Below, in pieces: positions 49,862 to 59,500 of a DNA stretch of 64,000 nt. Origin of the DNA: JAABPW01 sp037132275 (GTDB lineage: Bacteria > Verrucomicrobiota > Kiritimatiellia > CAIKKV01 > CAITUY01); assembly GCA_037132275.1 (NCBI GenBank), contig JBAXPK010000003.1, positions 12,732 to 76,731 on the forward strand, in the 5' to 3' direction. The stretch's first letter is position 1; each line of letters starts with the position of its first letter. A model generated the notes under the pieces. That model did not search any database. It saw only the letters and a list, made by a program, of their open reading frames with translations, and had not been told where the DNA came from. The translations under genes were made by a program, and so were the position numbers.

Positions 49862-51442
49862 ATGAATATGATTAGTAACCGTATATTGAGTCTGGCTGTT
49901 TCTCTCTTGTTCCTTCCTGCAATGATCAACTGGGCTGCTGGCCCGGCGAACCCCGGGGAATTTGAGAAAAAGGCGCCGGCAGTTAATGACAAATGCGTGG
50001 AATGCCATCTCAAGCAGTCGCCTGCGCTGGTCATGGAGTGGCAACGTTCACGGCACGCCACGAATGGGGTCGGTTGTCTGGACTGTCATGGGGCAAAGAA
50101 AGAGGATGTGGATGCCTGGTCGCATGAAGGCTCGACCATTGCCACGTTGGTAACACCGAAAGATTGCGCGCAGTGCCACGATACTGAGTTTCAACAGTTT
50201 GAGCGGAGCCACCATGCCCAGGCCGGGGAGATTCTTGCCAGCCTCGATAACGTGCTGGCGGAAAAGGTGGCCGGTAGTCCGGATAACAATGCCGACGCGG
50301 TCAATGGATGCTGGCAATGCCATGGGGCGATAGTTAAATTTCAGCGCGATAAGCAGGGAGCCATCCTCCGTGCCCCAAGCGGCAAACCATTGCTCGATCC
50401 TGATACCTGGCCGAACAGCGGCATTGGCAGGCTGAATCCGGACGGTTCCAAAGGTTCCTGTCACGCCTGTCATTCCCGGCATTCATTTGAGGCAAAACTG
50501 TCGCGCTCGCCGGAGAACTGCGGCAAATGCCATATGGGGCCGGATCATCCTCAGGCCGAAATCTATAACGAGAGCAAGCACGGGATTGCGTTTCATGCCA
50601 ACCGCGACAAGATGGCCTTGGACAAGGAGGGTGACTGGGTACTTGGCAAGGATTACAGCGCCGCGCCGACCTGTGCCTCCTGCCATATTGGCAGCTATAG
50701 CACGCCCGATGGAAAAGTAGCGGGAAACAGTCATGACGTGGGTGAGCGAATCAGTTGGACGTTGCGCCCGGTAATCAGCGCCAAGTTAAACCTGGTGCAG
50801 TTTGAAGATGGGTTTAAGGAGGATTACCCGGATACCCGGCCGTTACCCAAGGTGGGAGAAGATATCGCCACGACTGAAAAAACTGTTGAGAATGAAAAAC
50901 TCGTGACAAAAAAAGTGACACGTCGTGTCAAGGCGGTCATTACCTGGAATCAACGGCGGGATGCCATGAAGGGGGCCTGCCTGAATTGCCACAACAACAC
51001 TTATGTGGATAACTTTTACAAGCAATTCGATGATCTCGTGATGCTCTATAACGATAAATTCGGCAAGCCGGCGCAGAAATTCATGGATGAGCTCACGGCC
51101 GACGGTGCGCTCAACCCGAAAGCGCCATTTGAGCACGAGGTTCAATGGATCTTTTACGAGCTCTGGCATCATGAGGGCCGGCGTGCGCGCCATGGGGCAA
51201 GCATGATGGGGCCCGACTATACTCACTGGCATGGAATGTATGAAGTCAGCAAGCATTTCTATGAAAAATTTCTTCCCGCAGTGATTGAGACGGCGGCCGC
51301 CAGAAGTCCTGAACTGAAGCAGAAATATGAGGCAAAAGTGACCGAACTGCTGGCTCAACCTGAGCACGCCTGGCGTAAAGGCTTGAAACCTGAGGAAGCT
51401 GAGGCACTTCGCAAAGCGTACAAGGCGCGTTATAATCAATAG
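49862..51442 (+). CDS. octaheme c-type cytochrome, hydroxylamine oxidoreductase family
   Basis: 526 residues with a signal peptide and eight C-x-x-C-H sites (first Cys at about 45, 72, 102, 150, 200, 220, 271, 373). The heme spacing, the tail after heme 8 (NTYVDNFYKQFDDLVMLYN) and the segment GRRARHGASMMGPDYTHWHG place it in the HAO family. Members either oxidise hydroxylamine/hydrazine or reduce nitrite, depending partly on a Tyr cross-link to the catalytic heme. A Tyr is present in PDYTHWHG, but I cannot say from sequence alone whether it is the cross-linking one. The ATG at 49862 has AAGGA 5 nt upstream and starts the signal peptide. No redox partner gene is adjacent. Confidence 0.88.
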   Translation: MNMISNRILSLAVSLLFLPAMINWAAGPANPGEFEKKAPAVNDKCVECHLKQSPALVMEWQRSRHATNGVGCLDCHGAKKEDVDAWSHEGSTIATLVTPKDCAQCHDTEFQQFERSHHAQAGEILASLDNVLAEKVAGSPDNNADAVNGCWQCHGAIVKFQRDKQGAILRAPSGKPLLDPDTWPNSGIGRLNPDGSKGSCHACHSRHSFEAKLSRSPENCGKCHMGPDHPQAEIYNESKHGIAFHANRDKMALDKEGDWVLGKDYSAAPTCASCHIGSYSTPDGKVAGNSHDVGERISWTLRPVISAKLNLVQFEDGFKEDYPDTRPLPKVGEDIATTEKTVENEKLVTKKVTRRVKAVITWNQRRDAMKGACLNCHNNTYVDNFYKQFDDLVMLYNDKFGKPAQKFMDELTADGALNPKAPFEHEVQWIFYELWHHEGRRARHGASMMGPDYTHWHGMYEVSKHFYEKFLPAVIETAAARSPELKQKYEAKVTELLAQPEHAWRKGLKPEEAEALRKAYKARYNQ

Positions 51443-51485
51443 GCGGCTATCGGCTGTGGTCTGCCGCGACGGTGGTCTGGATCTA

Positions 51486-51623
51486 TGAAAAAAACGGATT
51501 CTATGTTTTCCCGGCAAACTCCGCGTCCCATTATCCCCGGCGTCACGTTCGGAGCGGAAGTGGAAGCACGCGATTGGAGGGTTTATTGCCGCCGCCTTTG
51601 GTATCCTGGCCATAAGGACGGGT
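51486..51623 (+). other. probable frameshifted N-terminal part of the YibE/F gene
   Basis: From the ATG at 51486 one frame starts MKKTDSMFSR. Further on, the frame of the downstream gene reads SERKWKHAIGGFIAAAFGIL, a typical membrane segment, although that frame has no start codon before 51624. A one-base shift near 51545-51560 would join the two into a natural N-terminus. This may be a sequencing error or a real lesion. Confidence 0.45.
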
Positions 51624-53657
51624 ATGACGGCTGATATGACACTCGGGGCCGCAGGAGGATCGGCGGCCACGGCCGGATACGGCCTGCCCCTGCTGGTGCT
51701 CGCCTTGCTATTGGTGGGAAGCCTGATCGTCATAGGTCGCGGCCAGGGCCTGAAATGCCTGGTCATGCTGATCGCCTTCCCCACCCTGCTCTTCGCCGTG
51801 GGCGGGCTTCTGATCCGCACCCGCCTTCCGGCCCTTCCCGTCCTGCTGATTGCGGGGCTGCTTGCCATGGTCGGCCAGGTCTTCCTGCTGCTGGGAACGG
51901 GAGCATCGGGTCGTCGGGCCGCTCTGGGTGCCGCCGGCGCGTATCTCTTCGCCGTAATCGTCGCCGCGCTGTGCATCCAGCGGTACCATATCACGGGAGT
52001 TTACTCGGCGTTGCTGCAGGACTTGTGGTATGCGCCGGGTACCGGGCCTCTGGACTTCCGATTCCTCGCCCTGGGCACAATCGCCCTGGCGGGTACGGGC
52101 ATCATCGCGGATCTGGCCGTGGCCGTCACGGTCACGATTCAGCAGGTCCACAAAGCGAATCCTGGGCTTTCGGGGGTGGCGCTGTTCGCTTCAGGCATGC
52201 GCTTCGGGCGGGATGTGATCGGCACGGAGATCAACACTCTTCCTTTCGCTCTTCTGGGCGGCGGCTTGGGCGGCATCCTGCTGGCACTGGCGAAGCCGGA
52301 CGTGCAGCAGTGGCCCTACCACTGGATGTACTGGAGCAACCGGCAGAGCACGGCAGTCGAAATATCGGCCATGGCGGCAGGGACGATCGGTCTGGCGCTG
52401 ACGATCCCGTTGACCGCCGTCCTCGTGGCGCATCGTCTCGGGCGGCGAAAGGAATCGCGAGAGTCGTTGATACCCGAACCCCAAACGGGAACCGTGGTTC
52501 GCCGCGTATCCATGGGCCTGTTGCTGCTGGCGGTGGCGCTGGCCGCCGTCGCCGCGTTTCGCTTTTCAGGGACCACGGCCTTCCGGTTTCCTCCCGACGC
52601 GGGAGGAACGCAGACCAGTCTGGTCCGCGGGGAAGTTCGGTCCGTTCAGACACCCGGTGTGCCATCCGGCGGGCCCCTGGAACAACGGAGGCCCGCCGAG
52701 GCCCTGCAGATTCTTCATGTGCTCACCACGGCCGGAAAGGACGTGACGGTCGAGAATGCGATCACCGGTTCGCCGGTGAACGACCGGATCGTGGCGCCGA
52801 GCGATCGTGTAGTCGTCCGGCTTCAGGAGGCAGGCAGCGAGGTCTATGCGTCCTTGAGCGAGATCGAGCGGGATCGGGAACTACTGATTCTTCTGCTGGG
52901 CGTCTGCGCGGTAGTAGTGGCCGTGGCCGGATGGAGCGGCTGGCGCGCACTGCTGGCGCTAGTCGCGTCGCTGGGAGTCATGGGCTTCTTCCTGACGATC
53001 ATCGTCCGCACGCGGGCATCCCCCCTGCCCCTCACGCTGGCGTGCGCCTTCGCCGTTGCCGCAGTCACGTATGTCGTGCTGTGCGGACCGGGACGCAAGG
53101 CGGTGGGAGCGTGTTTTGGGGTCGTGCTGGGATTGACGGTGGCCTCCGGGGCAGCCCTGCTCTTCGGGCGTTGGATGGGGTTGTCCGGCCGGCACGACGG
53201 CGACCTGATGGCCTTAGCGTTCTACTCGGGCGAACGTGCGTTCGACTTTCCCGCGCTGCTTGGGGCCTCGGCGCTGCTCGGGGCACTGGGCGTAACGACG
53301 GACGTCTCAATTGCCGTGGCCTCGGCCGTTGAAGAAGTTCATCACGCGAATCCCCGGCTCGGATTCAGGGATTTGTTGTCCGCCGGATTCGCAGTGGGCG
53401 GGAAGGTCATTGTGGCCATGTTCGGCGCTATTTTCTTCGCGGTGGCTGCCTTGAACATCGGGATCTTCCTGCTTCCATGGGCGGAGACCGGGTCGCTGCG
53501 TCAAACGCTGGGGAACGAACGCGTCGCCACCGAGGTGTACCGGCTTCTCATTGGCGGGCTGGCGATCGCCTGGTGCGTGCCCGCCGCAGCCCTGTGCAGC
53601 GCAGGACTCGCGGGCCGACGGCGACGCGAGGCGGCAGGGAGTGTGTCGTCATGCTGA
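51624..53657 (+). CDS. double YibE/F-family membrane protein
   Basis: 677 residues as read, about 13-14 hydrophobic segments. Two YibE/F units are joined in one chain. Unit 1 has GIIADLAVAVTVTIQQVHKANP followed by GRDVIGTEINTL. Unit 2 has GVTTDVSIAVASAVEEVHHANP followed by a G-x-x-x-GGKVIVAMF segment. Between them lies an extracytoplasmic region (about 315-425). YibE/F proteins are assumed to be transporters; substrates are unknown. Usually two YibE/F genes are separate, so the fusion or duplication is notable. The gene looks G+C-rich. Its end overlaps the next gene by 7 bp. The true start may be upstream, see 51486-51623. Confidence 0.78.
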   Translation: MTADMTLGAAGGSAATAGYGLPLLVLALLLVGSLIVIGRGQGLKCLVMLIAFPTLLFAVGGLLIRTRLPALPVLLIAGLLAMVGQVFLLLGTGASGRRAALGAAGAYLFAVIVAALCIQRYHITGVYSALLQDLWYAPGTGPLDFRFLALGTIALAGTGIIADLAVAVTVTIQQVHKANPGLSGVALFASGMRFGRDVIGTEINTLPFALLGGGLGGILLALAKPDVQQWPYHWMYWSNRQSTAVEISAMAAGTIGLALTIPLTAVLVAHRLGRRKESRESLIPEPQTGTVVRRVSMGLLLLAVALAAVAAFRFSGTTAFRFPPDAGGTQTSLVRGEVRSVQTPGVPSGGPLEQRRPAEALQILHVLTTAGKDVTVENAITGSPVNDRIVAPSDRVVVRLQEAGSEVYASLSEIERDRELLILLLGVCAVVVAVAGWSGWRALLALVASLGVMGFFLTIIVRTRASPLPLTLACAFAVAAVTYVVLCGPGRKAVGACFGVVLGLTVASGAALLFGRWMGLSGRHDGDLMALAFYSGERAFDFPALLGASALLGALGVTTDVSIAVASAVEEVHHANPRLGFRDLLSAGFAVGGKVIVAMFGAIFFAVAALNIGIFLLPWAETGSLRQTLGNERVATEVYRLLIGGLAIAWCVPAAALCSAGLAGRRRREAAGSVSSC

Positions 53658-56566
53658 GTCTCGGCCGAGTCGCGCTTTGCGCAGGGTGCCTTGTCGGATT
53701 GGGACTGGGCGCCACGGCCCGGGCGGTGCAGGCCGACGCCATGGCGGGCAGCGGAAACGCCATCATTATCGAAAAGAATGGCGAGTTGACTGGATCGTTC
53801 ACGTACCAATTGGTCGTCGGTCAGTTCTTCGAGTGGAACACGGATCCGACGGCCGTCCCCGGCATCCTGGGCGAACTCGCCCGCCGTTCGGCCGTGAAGG
53901 CCGGCGTGGAGTTCAAGGCCGTGGGGCTGAGCGATCCGCAGATCCTCCGGAATCCGCTCCTGATTATGACGGGCAACCGCGTCTTCCGGTTGAGCCAGGA
54001 GGAGATCGCAAACCTGCGGAACTACCTGGACCGGGGCGGGTTCATCTATGCGGATGACTGCGGCGGATCGGATTGGTCCTTCCGACGCATGATCAAGGAT
54101 ATTCTCCCGGAGTCAAAACTGGAACCGATCCCGCGCGATCACCCGGTGTTCTGCGAAGGTTACCGCCTCGAGGGCGTCCCCAAGGTTGTGGATCTTTACG
54201 GAGGTCCCGCCGAAGCGTTCGGAGTGGTGCGGGCCGGCCGTCTGGTCGTTCTCTATACGCACGACACAGACCTGCCGTGCGCCTGGGAGCGGTATCCGGA
54301 CGGCAGTTACGTGCACGTGATTGACGAAGCCAAACGCGAGGAAGCGCTGAAATTTGGTGTCAATATCGTCCTGCACGCGCTCCGGCAGGGGCAGGGCCGG
54401 GAACAACCCGCAGTCCGCCAGCCTTTCGAAATCCCGGGACTCAAGGCAACGCCGTTACCGGCCGCCGCCATCGCGAGTTACCCCTTGCGACGCCAGTTGC
54501 CCAGTTCGCAAATCACGGCCATCGCCGCGGATCGGGAATCCGTCTGGGTCGGCGGCTTCTCGTTCCTGCCGGGCGACGACGAGGGTTTGGCGCGGTACGA
54601 CAAAAGCACGGAACGCTGGCGAGTATTCATGGACGCCGAGGGCATTCTCAGCGAGGAGATCAACGGCCTGGCGCTGAGCGAAGGAAAAGTGCTGGTCGGC
54701 AGCGACACGTGGAAGTGGACCAAGGGGATGGCGACCTTCAATCCCGCCAACGGACGGTGGAGCACGTTCACCACCGAGCAAGGCCTGCCGCATGATCGCG
54801 TGGTCGCCATCCTGCCCGATGAGGACCGCTTGTGGATTGCCTGCCGCCAGGGACTGGCCGTGATTGACCGTAACCCGAAGGGGAGTGTCGGAACGCCGCC
54901 GGATGACCGATCGGTTCCGAGCACCCCTTCCGCTCGCTTTCTCGCGAGACTCGAGCTGAATGCACCCAATCTGCCTTCCAGATCTTCCGACGAAAGCCCC
55001 GGGGCAGATATCCCCGCACCGGCCGGCGACCTGGGGCGGGCTACGGTGATTCAGGATTCCGCGTTTCCCGGCGACGGTCCCTTGATGATCGGTCTCATGA
55101 GCGGCGGACGCTTCGTGTGGGCCAACCATGCCGCAGGCGTGGCCTGTTTCGACAAGCGAAGCCGGCGCTGGTCGGATCTCTCGAAGAGCACACCACTGTT
55201 GCCTCGTCATGCCATGGCCATGGCGTGCGCAGGCCGGGCCGCCTGGTTCCTTTCCCCAGTGGACGAACACGTCAAGCTGGTCCGCTACGATCTTGAAGAT
55301 GACGTGTATTCCGACTGGGCGGTTCCATCCGAACTCGACCTGGACAAGGCCATTTCGTTGGCCGCCGACGGGCGGGAAGTGCTCGTCGGAATGCGGGAGA
55401 ACCTCGGGATTTACACCCTCGCTACGGCCGATGGCTCTCTCGTCCGGCATTGGGTACCCCCGTCGGTTCCGCACGATCGATCGCTCGCTGTCGGGCGGAT
55501 GGTTTATGATGAAGGGGTGGTTTGGGCGGCCCTCTGGCCCTACGGTGGATTGTGGCGACGGGCTGCGGACGCGACAGACTGGCGGGAAATTCCTTATCGG
55601 ACCGGCTCTCCGGCGAGCCATATTCTGTCGCTGCTGCGGCGCGGCGATGCGCTGTATGTCGGAACCGCCGGCGTTGGTCCCTGGCGCTACGACCTCAAGA
55701 GCCAGAGCTGGTCCAGCCTGAACCTGAGCCTGCTTCGGGATGGACAGCCGTTCACCTATCTCGGCGACTACAGCGCCATCCGTTGGGACAACATTTACGG
55801 CATGGCAGATGACGGAAGACGCATCTGGATGGTCACAAATCATGGACTGATCGTTCACGATCCGGAACGCACCCCGAGCGGGTTTGAAGTGATCGGGCCG
55901 GTGGGTACTGTCGCGAAAGGGCTGGCCGTGGCACGGGGGTTGATATGGATGGGGACTGACGAGGGGCGGGTCCGTGTCTACGACCCCGAGGCCAGAACGT
56001 GGAAGGTCGATTCAACTTGGGCGCCGGGCGTTCCCGTCCGCGCCCTTTGTGTCTGGCGAAAGAGCCTGTGGGCGGCGACGGCGAAGGGGCTTTATGTGCG
56101 CCCGATCGAGAACGGCGAGTGGGCAAAGGCAGCGGAGATTCCCGAACCGCTGGACTTCCAGGGACTATGGCCGACCGAGACCGGGCTGTGGGTTGCATCC
56201 AAGGAGTCGCTGCGAGTGCTGCGGACGGCGGGACAACCGGCCAGGGAAATCGCTGCGAGCCGCGCGTGGGTTCCCGTGCATGGCGTATATCCGTATCAGG
56301 GAAAGATCCATGTAGCAACGGACTGCGGCCTGATTGTCTGCCAAGACGACGGCACGCCCTGTGCCTTCTATGACCGCACGAGCGGTCTCGAAGCGCCCGC
56401 CATAGGCGCGATCGAGGGCGATGAGCGTTACCTCTGGCTGGGAACGTTGGGCGGAGGGTTGGTGCGCCTGGACAGCGTCGCACTCGCCGCCGGACAGGAA
56501 TCGGTCGGAGCATCGGCTGGAGCGACGAACGGACTGGCACCGTCTGCTGTTCCCAAGGCGCGGTGA
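53651..56566 (+). CDS. secreted DUF4159 plus beta-propeller protein
   Basis: 971 residues with a signal peptide (LGRVALCAGCLVGLGLG). Residues about 40-250 are a DUF4159 domain: LLIMTGNRVFRLSQEEIANL, the acidic FIYADDCGGS and DTDLPCAWERYPDG. From about 275 to the end run 10-14 blades of a WD/two-component-regulator-type propeller (repeats such as VWVGGF, LWIACRQGLAVIDR, LYVGTAGVGPWRYD and LWLGTLGGGLVRLD). DUF4159 has no known biochemical function and is often linked to MoxR/VWA gene clusters. GGGAG 9 nt upstream and the 7-bp overlap suggest co-translation with the YibE/F gene. Possible role: an extracytoplasmic binding partner of that transporter. Confidence 0.8.
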   Translation: MLSLGRVALCAGCLVGLGLGATARAVQADAMAGSGNAIIIEKNGELTGSFTYQLVVGQFFEWNTDPTAVPGILGELARRSAVKAGVEFKAVGLSDPQILRNPLLIMTGNRVFRLSQEEIANLRNYLDRGGFIYADDCGGSDWSFRRMIKDILPESKLEPIPRDHPVFCEGYRLEGVPKVVDLYGGPAEAFGVVRAGRLVVLYTHDTDLPCAWERYPDGSYVHVIDEAKREEALKFGVNIVLHALRQGQGREQPAVRQPFEIPGLKATPLPAAAIASYPLRRQLPSSQITAIAADRESVWVGGFSFLPGDDEGLARYDKSTERWRVFMDAEGILSEEINGLALSEGKVLVGSDTWKWTKGMATFNPANGRWSTFTTEQGLPHDRVVAILPDEDRLWIACRQGLAVIDRNPKGSVGTPPDDRSVPSTPSARFLARLELNAPNLPSRSSDESPGADIPAPAGDLGRATVIQDSAFPGDGPLMIGLMSGGRFVWANHAAGVACFDKRSRRWSDLSKSTPLLPRHAMAMACAGRAAWFLSPVDEHVKLVRYDLEDDVYSDWAVPSELDLDKAISLAADGREVLVGMRENLGIYTLATADGSLVRHWVPPSVPHDRSLAVGRMVYDEGVVWAALWPYGGLWRRAADATDWREIPYRTGSPASHILSLLRRGDALYVGTAGVGPWRYDLKSQSWSSLNLSLLRDGQPFTYLGDYSAIRWDNIYGMADDGRRIWMVTNHGLIVHDPERTPSGFEVIGPVGTVAKGLAVARGLIWMGTDEGRVRVYDPEARTWKVDSTWAPGVPVRALCVWRKSLWAATAKGLYVRPIENGEWAKAAEIPEPLDFQGLWPTETGLWVASKESLRVLRTAGQPAREIAASRAWVPVHGVYPYQGKIHVATDCGLIVCQDDGTPCAFYDRTSGLEAPAIGAIEGDERYLWLGTLGGGLVRLDSVALAAGQESVGASAGATNGLAPSAVPKAR

Positions 56567-56729
56567 CCGCTGCACCATTACGGCACATCCGCGAGACCGA
56601 TAATGTTCAATGTTATCTGTGTTTCGCAACTAGCACACCCGTTTCTCTTCAGGGGGGGATAGGGACAGGGCTTTTGCTGGAAATACACGTCTCTCCCTCA
56701 TTTGAGGCATTCTGGTTGCCTGATCAATC

Positions 56730-57440
56730 TCATTTGGATGGAGCTAATATTTTAGACTTCCATCGAATTGCCCAGTCCTTTTGTGCCTGTATTTGGGAAG
56801 GCGACAGAAGCTTTTCGAGAGACTCCACTTTCAATATGGATGGCGTAAACCCCCGGTCTTTGGCCACTATAAACCAACCATACGCCGCCTGATTATCTTG
56901 GGGCACCCCCTCCCCTCTTTCAAGTGCTACGCCGAGATTGTATTGAGCTACTGCAGCCCCTTGCTCTGCTGACAATCTAAACCACTTGACGGCTTCAGCT
57001 GGGTTTGTCTCCACACCCAGTCCTGATAGATATGCTGTACCAAGCTGGAATTGCGCCAAAGGATGTCCGAGTTCGGCCGACTTTCGGAAACATTTCTCCG
57101 CCTCCACAAGATTCGTATCAATGCCTTTGCCGGTTAAATAGGCTATTCCCTGATTAAACTCTGAAATGGCAATACTGCGATCATAGGCTTTGCTCAACAT
57201 TTCCATTGCCTTAGCCCTGTCCTTCTCCTCCTCATCTCCACTTTCACCGGCAATAATAGTTTTAGAATTAACCCGCACCTCATTGTTCTCTTCGCGTCGA
57301 AATGTTAGGGCGGATCTTGTATTCATCACTCCCTTCATGCATTCATATCTGAATATGACAAGGTAAGTACTGAGAGACAACGCAAAGAGCAGGAAGAATC
57401 TTATAAGCTTTTTCTTACTCTTTGACTTGTACTTTCTCAT
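56730..57440 (-). CDS. membrane-anchored Sel1-like repeat protein
   Basis: 236 residues. One N-terminal transmembrane segment (FFLLFALSLSTYLVIF), then from about residue 80 to 205 three to four Sel1-like repeats with the pattern A-x-x-x-LG-x-x-Y-x-x-G-x-GV-x-x-(N/D)-x-x-(E/Q)A-x-x-W. Such repeats are alpha-solenoid scaffolds for protein-protein contact. AAGGGG lies 8 nt before the ATG. It appears lower in G+C than the preceding 5 kb and runs against it (convergent), consistent with the end of a distinct block. Confidence 0.85.
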   Translation of the reverse strand: MRKYKSKSKKKLIRFFLLFALSLSTYLVIFRYECMKGVMNTRSALTFRREENNEVRVNSKTIIAGESGDEEEKDRAKAMEMLSKAYDRSIAISEFNQGIAYLTGKGIDTNLVEAEKCFRKSAELGHPLAQFQLGTAYLSGLGVETNPAEAVKWFRLSAEQGAAVAQYNLGVALERGEGVPQDNQAAYGWFIVAKDRGFTPSILKVESLEKLLSPSQIQAQKDWAIRWKSKILAPSK

Positions 57441-57600
57441 TATCCATACCCCTTCGCCTGATTCACAACTCCCACCACGTCAAGGCCAGCATCCTGTCCT
57501 GGATTATTGAAAAAGCCCCGCGCAAATAGCAACCCCTGCAATTCTCCCCGTCAGATGATGGATGCATTTTATCCTCATTATGTTATGCCAATGATGCTAA

Positions 57601-57618
57601 AATAATCTTGTGATTATT
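57601..57618. promoter_or_regulatory. 7-bp inverted repeat between divergent genes
   Basis: AATAATC, TTGT, GATTATT: perfect arms with a 4-nt spacer in the 380-bp gap between the Sel1-repeat gene and the DUF1573 gene (57441-57820). The size fits a dimeric regulator site. Nothing else was recognised in this gap. The plus-strand frame opens at 57650 but lacks a convincing start before 57821. Confidence 0.4.
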
Positions 57619-57820
57619 ATCCTTCCCTCTTAATTCTGTCCATAACCCTTTGCCATCCCCACAGGACGGACTCATCTATTATCTCGTTTTCCGGCCTTTT
57701 GGGTTCAGGGTTATGTATCTACTCAAAACGATGCTTGTTTTGAGCAGATCAAGCACATACGATTTGTTCATGAGTTATAACGTGCAACTGAAGCAATGGC
57801 CGTTATTCATTTATCGTCTT

Positions 57821-58804
57821 ATGAGCGTTGACTTCCGAACAGCATTGATTTTGGTGCTGGCGACCCTGCTAACACAGTGTCATGCGGCAACCAACAACGC
57901 TGCCTTGTGGTGCGAGAATCCTGTTTTTGATTTCGGGACCCGGATCAATACCGAGGATCTTAAACACGCCTTCATCCTCGACAACCGGGGTCAGGCGCCG
58001 CTTGTTGTATCGCAGGTCAGAAGCGGTTGCGGCTGTACACAAGCAACGATGGATCGCAGCACCATCCCCCCGGGGGAGTCCGCCACCCTCTCCACCCGGC
58101 TCACACTCCGGGGAGTCGTTGGCGCCAAGCGCACCAGCATCTACCTCCATACCAGTGACCCTTTGAACTCGATCTATCAGCTTCAACTCACCGGAACCGC
58201 CTTGGCTGAACTTGATCTTGTTCCCACGGCTCTCCATTTTGTCGTACCGATGGATCCCACCAACCTGACAGTAAGTCTTGTGATCCGGAATAATACCGTC
58301 ACCCCCCTGCATCCGTTAACTCTGGAAACGAATGCCCCCTTTTGCCGGATCCAACTCGAGACTAATGTGCCGGGCAGACAATACACCCTTAGCGCATCGC
58401 TCCTGTCCACCGCCCTGACAACTGCCTTTAGTGGCATGGTCGTCATCAGGACCGACCACCCCACCTACCCCCGGATCGAGATCCCCGTCTCGGCCTCGCT
58501 GATCCGGAATTTGAGCCCTTATCCGACCGAACTGGTGTTGAGGGAAATTCCGGCCGGCCGCCCCCAGGAGAACCGCTACATTATTTTGCAATCCTCGAGC
58601 AATCAGGCCTTCAAGGTCCTGGGAGTGGAAGCGATCCCGCCAACACTCCCCGTATCGTTACACAGCCAGAAGCCATGCTGGGCGAGAATCAAGGTGGGCC
58701 CCATGCGCCCGACCGACTCCATGAATGGAACCGTAATCCGAATTTGCACGGATTTTCCCCGTCAACCGACGGTGGATATCCCGGTCAAGGTGGTACGGCC
58801 CTAG
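57821..58804 (+). CDS. secreted DUF1573-containing protein
   Basis: About 327 residues. Signal peptide from the ATG at 57821 (FRTALILVLATLLTQCHA), then a DUF1573 Ig-like domain: NPVFDFGTRINTEDLKHAF, VRSGCGCTQA, IPPGESATL, and two further beta-sandwich segments ending in FPRQPTVDIPVKVVRP. The SGCGCT motif is diagnostic. No ribosome-binding site was found for 57821; ATGs further upstream (57770, 57716) would put the hydrophobic leader inside the chain and are less likely. DUF1573 proteins are abundant in PVC and Bacteroidetes envelopes, function unknown. Convergent with the PEP-CTERM gene (3 bp between stops). Confidence 0.78.
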   Translation: MSVDFRTALILVLATLLTQCHAATNNAALWCENPVFDFGTRINTEDLKHAFILDNRGQAPLVVSQVRSGCGCTQATMDRSTIPPGESATLSTRLTLRGVVGAKRTSIYLHTSDPLNSIYQLQLTGTALAELDLVPTALHFVVPMDPTNLTVSLVIRNNTVTPLHPLTLETNAPFCRIQLETNVPGRQYTLSASLLSTALTTAFSGMVVIRTDHPTYPRIEIPVSASLIRNLSPYPTELVLREIPAGRPQENRYIILQSSSNQAFKVLGVEAIPPTLPVSLHSQKPCWARIKVGPMRPTDSMNGTVIRICTDFPRQPTVDIPVKVVRP

Positions 58805-58807
58805 GGG

Positions 58808-59500
58808 TTACGCCAAGCGCTGCCGGACGAACCCCATGATCGACCCGCGGAAGATCAGCCCCAACGAAATCAGAACCATCAGGATCAGCGCATAGGTTTC
58901 AGGCTCGGGCACTTGCAGAGACCAGTTGTCGAGCCCGTAAGCGAAGGTAGACCCGTTGGCATCATTGAGATGATTCACCATCACCCCGATTTCGGTCACA
59001 TGCATCACATCGCCCAAAAAATCGACTCCTCCCGACCAACCCGAGCTGAAATTAACGGCCACGGGCGTCCACACCCCCGTAGGCACAACAAACGACTGAT
59101 GCCAATTCACCCCGTTTCCGATGAAGTAAACACTCAGGGCCACATGCGGCGGGGCGGGTAATGACCAGAAGTCGAATGACAGGCCTAGATTGGAATAATC
59201 CCCTTGATAATTAGGGCTGGAATTATAAATCCAGCCATATTGTTGAGAGGGTTCCGCCGTCGGGCTGAATGATAACTTATAATATGAATTGCCGTCTTCA
59301 GTCACGACGCCAGGCAAACCGGGGTCAGTCACTCTGCCGTAATCCGTATACGTGTCACTCAGCCACCCGTTGACCTCCCCATTGTCGAAATTATCGAGCC
59401 CCAACTGCGGCGTAGCGGAGGCTATGCCTGCACAAAGGGCAAACAGGGCCGCCATCAGCACCGTTCTGGTTAAGAGTTTAACTTGTGTCTTTGTAATCAT
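58808..59500 (-). CDS. PEP-CTERM sorted surface protein
   Basis: 230 residues: signal peptide, a single jelly-roll-like beta domain, and a C-terminal PEP-CTERM signal (VPEPETYALILMVLISLGLI, then a basic tail). Proteins with this tail are processed by an exosortase; none is visible in this window. The start overlaps the stop of the upstream exported protein by 4 bp, indicating coupled translation. It is the only PEP-CTERM protein seen here and probably decorates the surface or the matrix. Confidence 0.87.
   Translation of the reverse strand: MITKTQVKLLTRTVLMAALFALCAGIASATPQLGLDNFDNGEVNGWLSDTYTDYGRVTDPGLPGVVTEDGNSYYKLSFSPTAEPSQQYGWIYNSSPNYQGDYSNLGLSFDFWSLPAPPHVALSVYFIGNGVNWHQSFVVPTGVWTPVAVNFSSGWSGGVDFLGDVMHVTEIGVMVNHLNDANGSTFAYGLDNWSLQVPEPETYALILMVLISLGLIFRGSIMGFVRQRLA

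Noticed and set aside
51755..53332. 525-codon frame overlapping the YibE/F gene in another frame
   Set aside because: The product is Arg/Gly/Ala-rich without hydrophobic helices, a usual effect of G+C-rich codon positions. The YibE/F frame has family motifs.
54455..55858. 467-codon antisense frame across the DUF4159-propeller gene
   Set aside because: No motif or start signal; the sense frame has regular propeller repeats.
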